DNA from: Bin5 sp965200685
GTDB lineage: Bacteria > Chloroflexota > Anaerolineae > Caldilineales > Caldilineaceae
Direction: 5' to 3'
NCBI GenBank assembly: GCA_965200685.1
Contig: OZ241379.1
Span: forward strand, 4,216,001-4,280,000
DNA length: 64,000 nucleotides
Below, in pieces: positions 47,404 to 55,949 of the stretch (position 1 is its first letter; each line of letters begins with the position of its first letter). A program made the translations under genes and the position numbers. Below the pieces are notes generated by a model. The model was not told the DNA's origin. It saw only the letters and a program-made list of their open reading frames with translations, and did no database searches.

Positions 47404-47715
47404 TCACGCCTGCTCATACACCGCCTCAGCCGAATTGAGAATCTCTTCCCTGAGCAGAGGGTTGGGATTTCTTTTGACACCCCTAAAGGTGTGCATATCT
47501 ACTTGCCGGCCAAGTATCTCTGATAGTTCGTCCTGCATCGTAATAAATGTAAACCCTACCCACGCATCCGGCTCAAACTCCACGAGTACATCCACGTCGC
47601 TTTCCGGCAGGAAATCATCTCGCAACACCGAGCCAAACAATGCCAAGCGCCGGATCTGGTTGCGCTGACAGAACTCGGCGACCCTGTCGGTTGGTATCTC
47701 AATTCGCGGGTTCAT
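47404..47715 (-). CDS. MNT-type nucleotidyltransferase (MntA-like)
   Basis: A 103-residue minimal nucleotidyltransferase with the signature LFGSVLRDDFLPESDVDVLVEF (GSxxR then SDxDxxV) that holds the catalytic metal aspartates. Such proteins act as MntA antitoxins that modify HepT toxins with AMP. No HepT gene is adjacent; the upstream neighbour, 14 bp away, is the DarT-macrodomain fusion. It is either an orphan or an added module of that cassette. Confidence 0.9.
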   Translation of the reverse strand: MNPRIEIPTDRVAEFCQRNQIRRLALFGSVLRDDFLPESDVDVLVEFEPDAWVGFTFITMQDELSEILGRQVDMHTFRGVKRNPNPLLREEILNSAEAVYEQA

Positions 47716-47728
47716 GGGTGTATCTGTC

Positions 47729-48922
47729 CTACGGTTGTGGCGAAGTATTATTGAGGAGCAAGTATGATTCCTGTAAGTGCTGGGGGTTTATCTTGCGTTC
47801 TCGCGGGAGGTAGATCGCGACTGGAATGTCAATTCCATGCAGATATCTGCACATAAGCGGCCCGACAGTATCCCAGGCCAGCTGCCCCAAGCCACAGCCC
47901 AAAGCGGGCATGGCTAAAGATTCAATTCCCTCTTTTTGAAAGTTTTTTCTTACCCAGGCCAGCCCATGTTCGATATCCTCCAAGCGTGAATTCTCCCGCC
48001 ATTTCCTCTTGGTTGCGAAGAGCAAAAACCACTTCATCGCATTCGGCGTCGAAAGCGGTACACTTAGGTCCGCCAACTCTTGATCCAATGACGTCTCGCG
48101 CTTATACAGATACGGGCGTCTTTCGCTGATCTTCCTCGCACGACACGCATCCTGATAGACAACATAGACATCAGGGAATTGATACTTCGCGCGTGAGGCC
48201 AAACCCTTGCCCATTACGCCCTGCAGGTTGACGCTGACCGTCAATGTTTGCATGCTAGAGAAGAACATATCGCCCTCAATCAGGAAAATGTTGCTTCCAA
48301 TCTGCATCTTCGATTTTGGTTGAAAGAACATATGGGGTTCTGGAACAACAGGGATTGAGTTACTGCCCACAATTTCCTGCACCCGGGCCTGGACCGTATG
48401 ATCCGCGACGTAGAGAGAATGAATGTGTTGTGGTTTGACTTTATCGGGCACCAAACATTCGGCCATGATCTTTCGTTTGGAACCGTCCTCTTCATTCCAC
48501 CAATCGTTCTGCATGATCTGCCACTGCTCTTGCAGTATTTTCAGCCCTGCAGATGTGGAGTAAAACTGCGTGGGGCTGTTGGCCGCGTTGCCATCTGTGA
48601 TCAGGACATCTTGTCCTTGCAATACTTCGGGAGTGACCGCGATAACAGCAAGGTTTCGGTTTTGCCTGCCTTCTTCATGGACTACACGATACATCATCGG
48701 ATTACGCGCTTGAAAGTACAGGTTGGCGTACTGCCAGAGGCTTTTCCCAGCAGGCGTACATTTCTCCTGGCGTATGTTGACGATGTCGCTGTCATAAATT
48801 CGAGCATACAACACATTGTGTGATTCGATTTCTGTATGAGAAAGAATTCCGCGCTCAAGGATAGATGGCAAGTTCTCAATATGAGTGATGTAGTAAATGC
48901 TCTTTATGTTGGAGTTCCTCAT
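47729..48922 (-). CDS. DarT-DarG fusion: DNA ADP-ribosyltransferase plus macrodomain
   Basis: A 397-residue protein. Residues 1-205 look like DarT (DUF4433): YYITHIENLPSILERGILSH, the RQ/YANLYF...NPMMYRV block, and AECLVPDKVKPQHI with the probable catalytic glutamate. Residues 215-397 look like a DarG macrodomain: LIEGDMFF, VNLQGVMGKGLASRAKYQFP, LLFATKRKWRENSRLEDIEHGL, AMPALGCGLGQLAWDTV. Toxin and reversing antitoxin activities, normally two proteins, are therefore one chain. The ATG at 48922 is fixed by AAGGAGG six nt upstream and overlaps the stop of the restriction gene (ATGA). Confidence 0.87.
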   Translation of the reverse strand: MRNSNIKSIYYITHIENLPSILERGILSHTEIESHNVLYARIYDSDIVNIRQEKCTPAGKSLWQYANLYFQARNPMMYRVVHEEGRQNRNLAVIAVTPEVLQGQDVLITDGNAANSPTQFYSTSAGLKILQEQWQIMQNDWWNEEDGSKRKIMAECLVPDKVKPQHIHSLYVADHTVQARVQEIVGSNSIPVVPEPHMFFQPKSKMQIGSNIFLIEGDMFFSSMQTLTVSVNLQGVMGKGLASRAKYQFPDVYVVYQDACRARKISERRPYLYKRETSLDQELADLSVPLSTPNAMKWFLLFATKRKWRENSRLEDIEHGLAWVRKNFQKEGIESLAMPALGCGLGQLAWDTVGPLMCRYLHGIDIPVAIYLPRERKINPQHLQESYLLLNNTSPQP

Positions 48923-51900
48923 GCCTGTCCTCCTTCCCATGACATCCCCCTTAATTCCGGCAACCCCTCCACAATCTCTAGCGTCTCCAAACTCACTGTG
49001 ATGACCTTTCCGAGCAGCCGCACAATGTACTGTTCATCCTCTTCACGATTGGGGTCGTTGACAATGCCGCTGCGTTTGTCTACTTTGACCCGGTACTGAT
49101 CAACTACCCACTCCAACGCAGACCGATTCCCCAGCTGATAGGCAAAGACTTTCTCTGGGACCCCCTCCAGTGTCAAGAGGTCATTGTAGCGGATCGACCT
49201 TTTGTCCGTCGATAGCTTCATCTTCTCTACACGCCAATTGATGGGCTTCCCCGGCGTTTCTACTATGGTGAGCGGATAAGCGGGCACAACGGTGTTGTCA
49301 TAGCCCACGTGCATGGCTGCTAGACGCGCGCCGGCTTTGGCAAACGCCCAGAAGTCGGACGCAAGGGGGATGCGCGGCAAATCCCGCTTGAGGTTGGCCT
49401 GATACCGTTCACGATAGCCCGGGTGATGCAATAAGGCATAAACGTAGTGGAAGATATCCCATTTGCTGATTGATTCATCCTGATACTGCCTGCGAAACTG
49501 TGCCAATGCCCAATCAGTGATGTTCTCGCGGCGGTTGCTGCCATCCTCATCGTAGGTGTAGAAGGGAAAGCATTGTGTTTTCTCAAATGCCAGATCTACA
49601 CTGGGAATCATGTTTGTTGTCAGACAACCAAAGCCTTTTCTATCGCCAATGCCAGCAACACAAATCACCCGATTCTCAGTTTCCGTCTCCGCTGTGGGAA
49701 AGATGGACGGGAACAGATACACTCCCTCGTTCATCACTCGATCAAAGTAAAGGTTCGCTTTCGTAAAGGGGCGATAGAGAGAGTCCCTTACCTTTGTTGG
49801 TGAAAAATCACTGGTTTTCCCTCTTTTCAAGGCCAGTTTCAGTGTATGGCTCCACTTGATTTTCTTATCATCATACACCACAAACTCATCAACATTCGCC
49901 CCCTGATCTGCCCGCCTGTCCCATTTGAATACCTGCTCATTATAGCAATCTATCATCCTCTCCATGTTCGCCGTGAGAGTACTTCGGTTGAAATTATAGG
50001 CCCAAGCATCTCGGTTCGTGCCAATGCCAAGGCTATACACCTTACATATCACATCCACTACCTCACCCTTCGCAGCCTTGGCTTCCTTGGTCCCCATAGG
50101 GATAAAGGTCTCAAACTCCGCATGGAGTCCCTCGGTGAGCCATGTATATCGCCTGTCCGGTTGAATCGTTTGCCACTCTATCTTGCCTACATGTGGGCGT
50201 TCCTGCAGAAAGTTAAATTTACGCTTCTTGTCCCACAGGTCATCGGTTCGGTAGTAATAGATACGGGTATCTGTAGAACTCTTTGTCTTTACAAATAGAT
50301 TGATGCTGACCCCAACCCGAATCCCGAACACATTGGCATCGGAAACAGCCAAGCCTTTGCGGGCATTCCCACCTAGATCCAGAATGTAGAGGGCGTTGAA
50401 ATCGTCTGCGAGATGTTTCCGCACCCCATCGAACGACACAGCGTCAAGAAAGCTGTTGTTGGTCACAAAGGCGACAACCCCTTCCTCGCCTATGCGGTCT
50501 GATGCCCAGCGTATGGCCTTCACGTATGGATCGGAGAGTTTGCTTTTATTCGTCGCACGCGAGGCTTGCGCGTAGGTTGCGCTCAACCGCTTGTCCAGCA
50601 CCGCATACTTGCGGTTCTTGTTGTTGTCGTTCGCGTTGACCTGGCCCACGTTATACGGCGGGTTGCCGATGATCACATACATCTCCGCCTCCTTCTGCGC
50701 CTCCACCCGCTGGGCGTTCTTCTCTGCCAAGAGAAGCATCTGCGGACCTTCCGCTAAGTCGAACGTATCCACCAGACAGATGCCTTCAAAGGGCTGATAC
50801 CTACGTCTATCCATGGCCTCATAGAACTCGTGCTCAATGTTCATGCTGGCGATGTAGTAGGGCAGTAGCATCACCTCGTTGCAATGCAGTTCGCAGGTGT
50901 ACTTGTCCTGCAGTGCGCTGCGGCGGACCTCCCGCATGATCCGACAGATGAAATTGCCCGTCCCAACAAATGGGTCAATGATATGAACACCGGCATCAGA
51001 GAGGGAACGGTCAAATTCGGTCTGTAGGATCTGCTCTACGCTCTTGACCATGAAATCCACAACCGGCTGCGGCGTATAGACGATGCCATGGGTGTCCGCG
51101 ACTTGGACAGCGAACCCCTGGAAGAACTGCTCGTAGACAGTATTGAGAAAACTCTGTTTTTGTGCGTACTCATGCAGGGTAGCTGCGGTCTGTTCGATGG
51201 CGATGTAGAAGCGGTCTAAGCTCTGCAGAAAATCATCACGGCTGAACGACTGAGAGGTGAGCGCATTGATCACGGTTTCGATTTCGGCCGCGATGACATT
51301 GCGCTGGGTGAAATCAGGATTGCTGAAGACAGTACGGAAGAGACGTTCGGTCAGCAGATGCTGGATCAGCATCTCTTCTACGGCTGCTTGTGACAGGTTG
51401 GGGTTGATCGACGACTGGCATTTCTCATAGAAATCGCCAAAGGCCGCCGTAAATTTCGGGTTGTTCTGTCGCTCCTGTTGGATCAATGTCGCCAGCCCAC
51501 GCCCGATCTGTGGCACCCGATCTTTGAACTGAGCCACTGCCTCTTCCCAGTGCGCGATCTCCTGCGGGCGGTGAGCAAAGAAGGTCTGCAGTGTTTCGAC
51601 CAGTTGCTTGGGGTCCCGCAGATCTGCGTCAAGGACCTGCCGCCCGTTCTGCCACAGGATGGCCCGTTGGGGTGTCTGGAAGAGGGTATTTTCCTGGGGA
51701 TAGCCGACCGCAAATTTGCGCCACACCTCGGCAGAAAGATCGTCATGGATGTCCTTGGCTTCCCAGATCCCATGGCTTAACTCGAAATCGTCGATTAAAG
51801 CCCCGTCAACCACAATCCGCTTCTTGCCACGCCGAGTAATGGCATATTCAGGGACTAAGGTCCACGTACACTGCCGGCAGCAGTGTTCAAGTAGTATTTG

Positions 51901-52005
51901 AAACGCGGAGCGCACTGCAGTTTCATGGGTAATGCCCAATCGTTCAAAACGGGCCAAGGCTGCGTAGTATTCTCTGACGGGCTTGTGCGTAGGTTTGAGG
52001 TTCAT
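48919..52005 (-). CDS. Type ISP-like restriction-modification enzyme
   Basis: A 1028-residue single-chain enzyme. An N-terminal PD-(D/E)XK-like nuclease motif (VVDGAL...WEAKD, residues 66-85), a helical middle, methyltransferase motif I DPFVGTGNF (about 340) and motif IV NPPY (about 448) of N6-adenine methylases, and a long C-terminal specificity region resembling the LlaBIII/type ISP C-terminus. Classical type ISP proteins are about 1500-1600 residues with a helicase; none is visible here, so it behaves more like a type IIG enzyme. Recognition sequence unknown. It is cotranscribed with the DarT-macrodomain gene, 33 bp after a coiled-coil gene. Confidence 0.9.
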   Translation of the reverse strand: MNLKPTHKPVREYYAALARFERLGITHETAVRSAFQILLEHCCRQCTWTLVPEYAITRRGKKRIVVDGALIDDFELSHGIWEAKDIHDDLSAEVWRKFAVGYPQENTLFQTPQRAILWQNGRQVLDADLRDPKQLVETLQTFFAHRPQEIAHWEEAVAQFKDRVPQIGRGLATLIQQERQNNPKFTAAFGDFYEKCQSSINPNLSQAAVEEMLIQHLLTERLFRTVFSNPDFTQRNVIAAEIETVINALTSQSFSRDDFLQSLDRFYIAIEQTAATLHEYAQKQSFLNTVYEQFFQGFAVQVADTHGIVYTPQPVVDFMVKSVEQILQTEFDRSLSDAGVHIIDPFVGTGNFICRIMREVRRSALQDKYTCELHCNEVMLLPYYIASMNIEHEFYEAMDRRRYQPFEGICLVDTFDLAEGPQMLLLAEKNAQRVEAQKEAEMYVIIGNPPYNVGQVNANDNNKNRKYAVLDKRLSATYAQASRATNKSKLSDPYVKAIRWASDRIGEEGVVAFVTNNSFLDAVSFDGVRKHLADDFNALYILDLGGNARKGLAVSDANVFGIRVGVSINLFVKTKSSTDTRIYYYRTDDLWDKKRKFNFLQERPHVGKIEWQTIQPDRRYTWLTEGLHAEFETFIPMGTKEAKAAKGEVVDVICKVYSLGIGTNRDAWAYNFNRSTLTANMERMIDCYNEQVFKWDRRADQGANVDEFVVYDDKKIKWSHTLKLALKRGKTSDFSPTKVRDSLYRPFTKANLYFDRVMNEGVYLFPSIFPTAETETENRVICVAGIGDRKGFGCLTTNMIPSVDLAFEKTQCFPFYTYDEDGSNRRENITDWALAQFRRQYQDESISKWDIFHYVYALLHHPGYRERYQANLKRDLPRIPLASDFWAFAKAGARLAAMHVGYDNTVVPAYPLTIVETPGKPINWRVEKMKLSTDKRSIRYNDLLTLEGVPEKVFAYQLGNRSALEWVVDQYRVKVDKRSGIVNDPNREEDEQYIVRLLGKVITVSLETLEIVEGLPELRGMSWEGGQA

Positions 52006-52037
52006 ATTCTCCTTAGATCAAATGGGAATGCCCTTCA

Positions 52038-52550
52038 TCAAAAGAGTGCCAACAGGTCTTGGAGCAATGGGACCAGAACGACCACGATCACGAGCCATAG
52101 CATCCACTTTAGCAGACGTAATTCACTCCTGATAGCGGCATTATCTGTCTGCAACTCTGCTTTGACCTCGGCTATGTTGGCCTGCAATCCTGTCTGGACC
52201 TCGGCTATGTTAGCCTGCAGCTCTGCTTGGACCTCGGCTATGTTGGCCTGCAATCCTGTCTGGACCTCGGCTATGTTAGCCTGCAATCCTGTCTGGACCT
52301 CGGCTATGTTAGCCTGCAATCCTGTCTGGACCTCGGCTATGTTAGCCTGCAACTCTGCCTTGTCTGCCTGCATGTCGGTTCGGATTTCCTGCATCTCGGT
52401 TCTGAGCGTCTGTATCTCGGTTCTGACCTCTTGCATCTCGATCCTGACCTCTTGCACATCAGTCTTGGTGGCCACATGTTTATAGGCCTCATCCAGGCGG
52501 GCAATGCGCTCAATACGTTCAACATCCAGGGTCTGTGTCGTCTGTGCCAT
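52038..52550 (-). CDS. Coiled-coil tail-anchored membrane protein
   Basis: A 170-residue protein that is almost wholly helical: an N-terminal charged region, then six 11-residue repeats of the type LQANIAEVQTG (residues 67-132), predicted hendecad coiled coil, and a single C-terminal transmembrane helix (WMLWLVIVVVLVPLLQDLLAL). AAGGAGA lies before the ATG. It is the first gene after the promoter at 52660-52688 and precedes the restriction enzyme by 32 bp. Function unknown; it could anchor or sense at the membrane. Confidence 0.82.
   Translation of the reverse strand: MAQTTQTLDVERIERIARLDEAYKHVATKTDVQEVRIEMQEVRTEIQTLRTEMQEIRTDMQADKAELQANIAEVQTGLQANIAEVQTGLQANIAEVQTGLQANIAEVQAELQANIAEVQTGLQANIAEVKAELQTDNAAIRSELRLLKWMLWLVIVVVLVPLLQDLLALF
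52155..52352 (-). repeat. Six 33-bp hendecad-coding repeats
   Basis: Units encode LQANIAEV(Q/K)(T/A)(G/E). They are nearly identical in DNA, so copy number can change in frame. Confidence 0.92.
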
Positions 52551-52659
52551 TTGTGTCTCCTTTCAGTCAGTTCGCCAGCCTTATGCCCATGGCAACCTAG
52601 GCTATTCTGTGCAGGCCAGCTACTTTCTGTTCATTCCTCACTGTTTCGTGCTGTATTCT

Positions 52660-52688
52660 ATAATAGCACAAAATTTCTAGTTAGCCAA
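52660..52688 (-). promoter_or_regulatory. Predicted extended -10 promoter of the defence cassette
   Basis: On the minus strand TTGGCT (52683-52688), a 17-nt spacer and TATTAT (52660-52665), with TGC directly before the -10 box (extended -10). The leader to the ATG at 52550 is about 100 nt. The rest of 52551-52805 holds only this and the divergent rpsT promoter. Confidence 0.65.
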
Positions 52689-52736
52689 ACAAGCCGAACG
52701 CTTAGGTAGCGATGGTCATATTGCGAACGTGCAAAG

Positions 52737-52765
52737 TTGACATACGAAAACCTTGCGACTATACT
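52737..52765 (+). promoter_or_regulatory. Sigma70-type promoter of rpsT
   Basis: TTGACA (52737-52742), a 17-nt spacer and TATACT (52760-52765), near consensus, as expected for a ribosomal protein gene. Leader about 34 nt. Confidence 0.8.
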
Positions 52766-52805
52766 ATCTGCTAACAATCTTTAGCACAAACAGGCGGAGA
52801 AGCAG

Positions 52806-53072
52806 ATGCCAAATATCAAATCAGCTGCAAAACGAGTACGTCAGAATGCACGTCGCCGGGAGCGCAATCGAACCTATCGCAGTGCAGCCCGTACTGCTGT
52901 GAAGAAAGCTAGGGTACTGATCGAAGCCGGCGACCCCGGCGCGCGTGAAGCCGTTCACAAAGCGATTGTGACCCTAGACAAGGCTGCCCAGAAAGGCGCG
53001 ATCCACGCCAACAATGCGGCCCGGCGCAAGAGCCGACTGATGCAACGGTTGAACAAAGCGACTGCCACCTAG
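52806..53072 (+). CDS. rpsT: 30S ribosomal protein S20
   Basis: An 88-residue, strongly basic protein: MPNIKSAAKRVRQNARRRERN, the helical centre, and AAQKGAIHANNAARRKSRLMQRLN are the S20 signature. It binds 16S rRNA at the bottom of the small subunit. GGAGAAG precedes the ATG and it has its own strong promoter. Convergent with nth. Confidence 0.98.
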   Translation: MPNIKSAAKRVRQNARRRERNRTYRSAARTAVKKARVLIEAGDPGAREAVHKAIVTLDKAAQKGAIHANNAARRKSRLMQRLNKATAT

Positions 53073-53116
53073 TTGGTACACGGATTACGTCCTTCAAAAA
53101 TACGCGTTATCCTTGC

Positions 53117-53815
53117 TCAGTCCGGTTCATCGCTCCAAGCGGCCACCCGGCCCACATAATCGCACTCGTCCTGTAACACGCAGTAGGCGCATTTCGGTGT
53201 GCGCGCCTGGCAAATTGTGCGCCCATGCCGGATCAGATTGACATGCAGGGCAAAGTAGGTCTTGGCCGGCAAGACCGACTCCCAGATCGTTTTAATTTTC
53301 TCCGCCGATGCCCGCCTGTGGCTGATACCCAGACGTTGACTTTGACGCCGAATATGCGTATCCACCGGAAAGGCTGCCATCCCGTAGCTGAACAACAGCA
53401 CAATACTGGCTGTCTTGTGCCCCACACCTGGGAAGCGTTGCAGATAGGCCTGGGCCGTCTCCGCTTCCATAGCCCGGATGTGATCCAGACTGTAATGGCC
53501 CTCCTCTCGCTGTAAAATCTCCAATGTCTCCACAATATGCGCTGCTTTCTGGTTGTACATGCCGGCCACACGAATGGCATCCTTGATCTCTTCCAGCCGC
53601 GCAGTACGCACCGCGTCCCAATCGCCAGCAAAGCGTTCTTTGAGTGTTTCAAAGGCTCTGGCCGAATTGCGATCATGTGTATTGGCACTGAGGATCGTGT
53701 GGATGAGCTGCTCAAAGCCGGAACGAGAAGGTCGCCATTGTGGCTCGCCGTATTCCGCCAGCAGCAACTCATAGATCCGCCTAGCTTTACCGGCCATCTT
53801 CTGATCATCAGCCAT
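53117..53815 (-). CDS. nth: Endonuclease III (DNA glycosylase/AP lyase)
   Basis: A 232-residue HhH-GPD glycosylase that removes oxidised pyrimidines. The catalytic lysine lies in FPGVGHKTAS, the catalytic aspartate in FPVDTHIRR, and the C-terminal [4Fe-4S] ligands follow C-x6-C-x2-C-x5-C in ICQARTPKCAYCVLQDEC. The ATG at 53815 has AGGTGG eight nt upstream and is preferred over a GTG at 53827. It lies 36 bp after alr. Confidence 0.95.
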   Translation of the reverse strand: MADDQKMAGKARRIYELLLAEYGEPQWRPSRSGFEQLIHTILSANTHDRNSARAFETLKERFAGDWDAVRTARLEEIKDAIRVAGMYNQKAAHIVETLEILQREEGHYSLDHIRAMEAETAQAYLQRFPGVGHKTASIVLLFSYGMAAFPVDTHIRRQSQRLGISHRRASAEKIKTIWESVLPAKTYFALHVNLIRHGRTICQARTPKCAYCVLQDECDYVGRVAAWSDEPD

Positions 53816-53850
53816 TGTTTCGACCACCTGCTACAGTTCTCTGCTACGCG

Positions 53851-55029
53851 TTACAGGCCGACCGGGACACGGGGTAGGCGGGCCATCAGCCGGCTGGTCA
53901 CTTCATAATTGATCGTCCCCAGCCGGTCGGCCACTTTCTCGGCGCAGAGGCTGACCCCCTGCTGGCTCCCAAGCAGTACCACCTCATCCCCTTGGGCTAC
54001 AGAGCCGCCCTGGGCCACAAGTTCCGTCACATCCACGACCGTCTGATCCATACACACCCGGCCCACAATCGGCGCGGCCTGGCCGCCGACCAGAACGTGC
54101 TGCCAAGTGCGCGGGCCGCGCGGGAATCCATCCGCATAGCCTACTGGCACCACAGCCACAGTGCATTCATCCGCTGCTCGCCATGTGTTGCCATAGGAGA
54201 CCGGTTCACCGGCCTGCAGGCGGCGCACCTGTGCGACCCGGGCCTTCCAACTGAGGACAGGCTGCATCCCTGGCCGCGCGGGGACATCTGTACTGGGAGA
54301 GAGTCCGTAGAGAATGATCCCACAGCGCACTGCGTCCAAATGTGCAGGGGGCAGGGTCAGGGTGGCCGCGGAGTTGGCCGCATGGGCGATGGGCGGGCGG
54401 CAACCAGCAGATGCAAGCCGGGCCAATAGCCCCCCAAAACGGCGTAGCTGCTGCTGGCTGTACTGTTGGTCCGCTTCATCCGCAGTGCTGAAATGGGTAA
54501 AGATGCCTTCCACGTGCAGATGTGCATGGCCTGCGAGCAAGGCGCACATCTCGGCTGCTTGGGTGTGATCGACCCCCAAACGGTGCATCCCAGTATCCAC
54601 CTTGACATGAACCAGTGCTCGCTTCCCCTGGTGGGCGGCCATCTCTGCCAAGGCCAGCGCAGTCTGCGGTTCATAGACAGTGGCGGTGAGATCGTATGCC
54701 AAAAGTGTTTCTGCATGTTCCAGCGGAGTGTAACCGAGAACCAGAATCGGGGCACAAATGCCAGCCTGGCGCAGCGCAATCGCCTCATTCAGCGCGGCCA
54801 CAGCCAGCCGCTGCGCGCCGGCCTGCAACACAGCCGGGGCGATGAGTTCCGCGCCATGGCCGTAGGCGTTGGCCTTGACGACTGCGTACAGAAGCCGGTG
54901 TGGGCCGATACACCGACGGATTTCCTGCACATTGCCGGCCAGGGCAGCCAGGTCGATCTCCAGCCAAGTGGGCCGCAAGGGAGCGGCTACCAGCCGTTCT
55001 CGTCTCGCAGCCGTTGCCACTGTTCCCAT
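53851..55029 (-). CDS. alr: Alanine racemase
   Basis: A 392-residue PLP enzyme making D-alanine for peptidoglycan. The PLP lysine is in YAVVKANAYGHG near residue 53 and the catalytic tyrosine in VPVGYADGFPRG; the MDQT(V)VDV motif follows. The first ~20 residues before PTWLEIDL are a short extension. The ATG at 55029 lies inside the PHP gene (43-bp overlap), so the two are translated from one message; a later start would shorten the overlap. Confidence 0.96.
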   Translation of the reverse strand: MGTVATAARRERLVAAPLRPTWLEIDLAALAGNVQEIRRCIGPHRLLYAVVKANAYGHGAELIAPAVLQAGAQRLAVAALNEAIALRQAGICAPILVLGYTPLEHAETLLAYDLTATVYEPQTALALAEMAAHQGKRALVHVKVDTGMHRLGVDHTQAAEMCALLAGHAHLHVEGIFTHFSTADEADQQYSQQQLRRFGGLLARLASAGCRPPIAHAANSAATLTLPPAHLDAVRCGIILYGLSPSTDVPARPGMQPVLSWKARVAQVRRLQAGEPVSYGNTWRAADECTVAVVPVGYADGFPRGPRTWQHVLVGGQAAPIVGRVCMDQTVVDVTELVAQGGSVAQGDEVVLLGSQQGVSLCAEKVADRLGTINYEVTSRLMARLPRVPVGL

Positions 55030-55877
55030 TCAAGGCCGGCCTCGCCCAGCCGATTGCATTTGCGCGCGCCGTGATAGTCGCTACCGCCGGTGGCGAACAG
55101 GCCAAAACGCGCCGCGAGTTCGGCAAAACCGGCGATACGACCATCTCCACTTCTGATCTCGGAATCATAGGGATAGTAGACTTCAAGCCCATCAAGGCCG
55201 GAAGCGGCCAGGCGGCGCAGGACATCTTCAAGATTGCGTACCCGATTGTAGATACCCGGGTGGGCTAACACAGCCTTGCCGCCAGCTACATGGGACAGTT
55301 CGATGGCTTCCTCTACCCGCAGGCTGAAACGACGACGTACATATGTGGAGTTTTCCGCATCAGAAGCTAGGTACTGTTGGAATACGTCAGCGAGGGAGGA
55401 AAACTGATGGGGATTGTGTTTAAGGGCGATCTGGGCGATATGTGGCCGCCCTGGAACGCCAGCAGCCAGCTCAAGCACCTCCTCTACCGGCACATGCAGG
55501 CCGTACGTCTGGAGCCGCTCCACCTGGCGGATCTTCTGCTCCACCCGGCTTTCAATCACCCGCTCCAACATCTCCAGCAGCGTCGGGTTGGTCGGATCGA
55601 TAGCATATCCCAGAATGTTGATGTCCAGAAAATCCCGCTCATGCTCGCTGGCGGTGCTGAATTCAATGGCCGGGAGTATCCGCACATGCGCTTGCCTACC
55701 ACAGGCCTGGGCAGCAGCCACACCTAGAACGCTGTCGTGATCTGTCACCGCTAACACTCGGATACCAGCTAGCGCCGCTTTGACGACCAACTCTTGCGGT
55801 GTATCAGTGCCATCGGAGTAGGCGGTATGGACTTGCAAATCCACAGGATAGGTTCGGTCCATATCTCTGCCGTTCAT
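54987..55877 (-). CDS. PHP-domain phosphoesterase
   Basis: A 296-residue protein of the PHP family. Metal-binding motifs are DLQVHTAYSDGTDTP, VTDHDSVLG, the glutamate in PAIEFST, and the late GGSDYHG. The family includes 3',5'-nucleoside bisphosphate phosphatases (YciV/RnaAM type), which this size and order resemble. It overlaps alr by 43 bp. Its leader contains the terminator hairpin at 55925-55949, so expression may be attenuated or depend on read-through. Confidence 0.88.
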   Translation of the reverse strand: MNGRDMDRTYPVDLQVHTAYSDGTDTPQELVVKAALAGIRVLAVTDHDSVLGVAAAQACGRQAHVRILPAIEFSTASEHERDFLDINILGYAIDPTNPTLLEMLERVIESRVEQKIRQVERLQTYGLHVPVEEVLELAAGVPGRPHIAQIALKHNPHQFSSLADVFQQYLASDAENSTYVRRRFSLRVEEAIELSHVAGGKAVLAHPGIYNRVRNLEDVLRRLAASGLDGLEVYYPYDSEIRSGDGRIAGFAELAARFGLFATGGSDYHGARKCNRLGEAGLEWEQWQRLRDENGW

Positions 55878-55924
55878 CTGTCCATCAATTGCGATCAGGG
55901 TAGGAATCCCTTCCTGCTTCAGAC

Positions 55925-55949
55925 AAAAAACGTCCGGATAGCCCGGACG
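55925..55949 (-). terminator. Rho-independent terminator before the PHP gene
   Basis: On the minus strand a 7-bp GC-rich stem CGTCCGG/CCGGACG with a 5-nt loop (55931-55949) followed by six T (55930-55925). It ends the RNA that starts near 56144. Confidence 0.88.
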
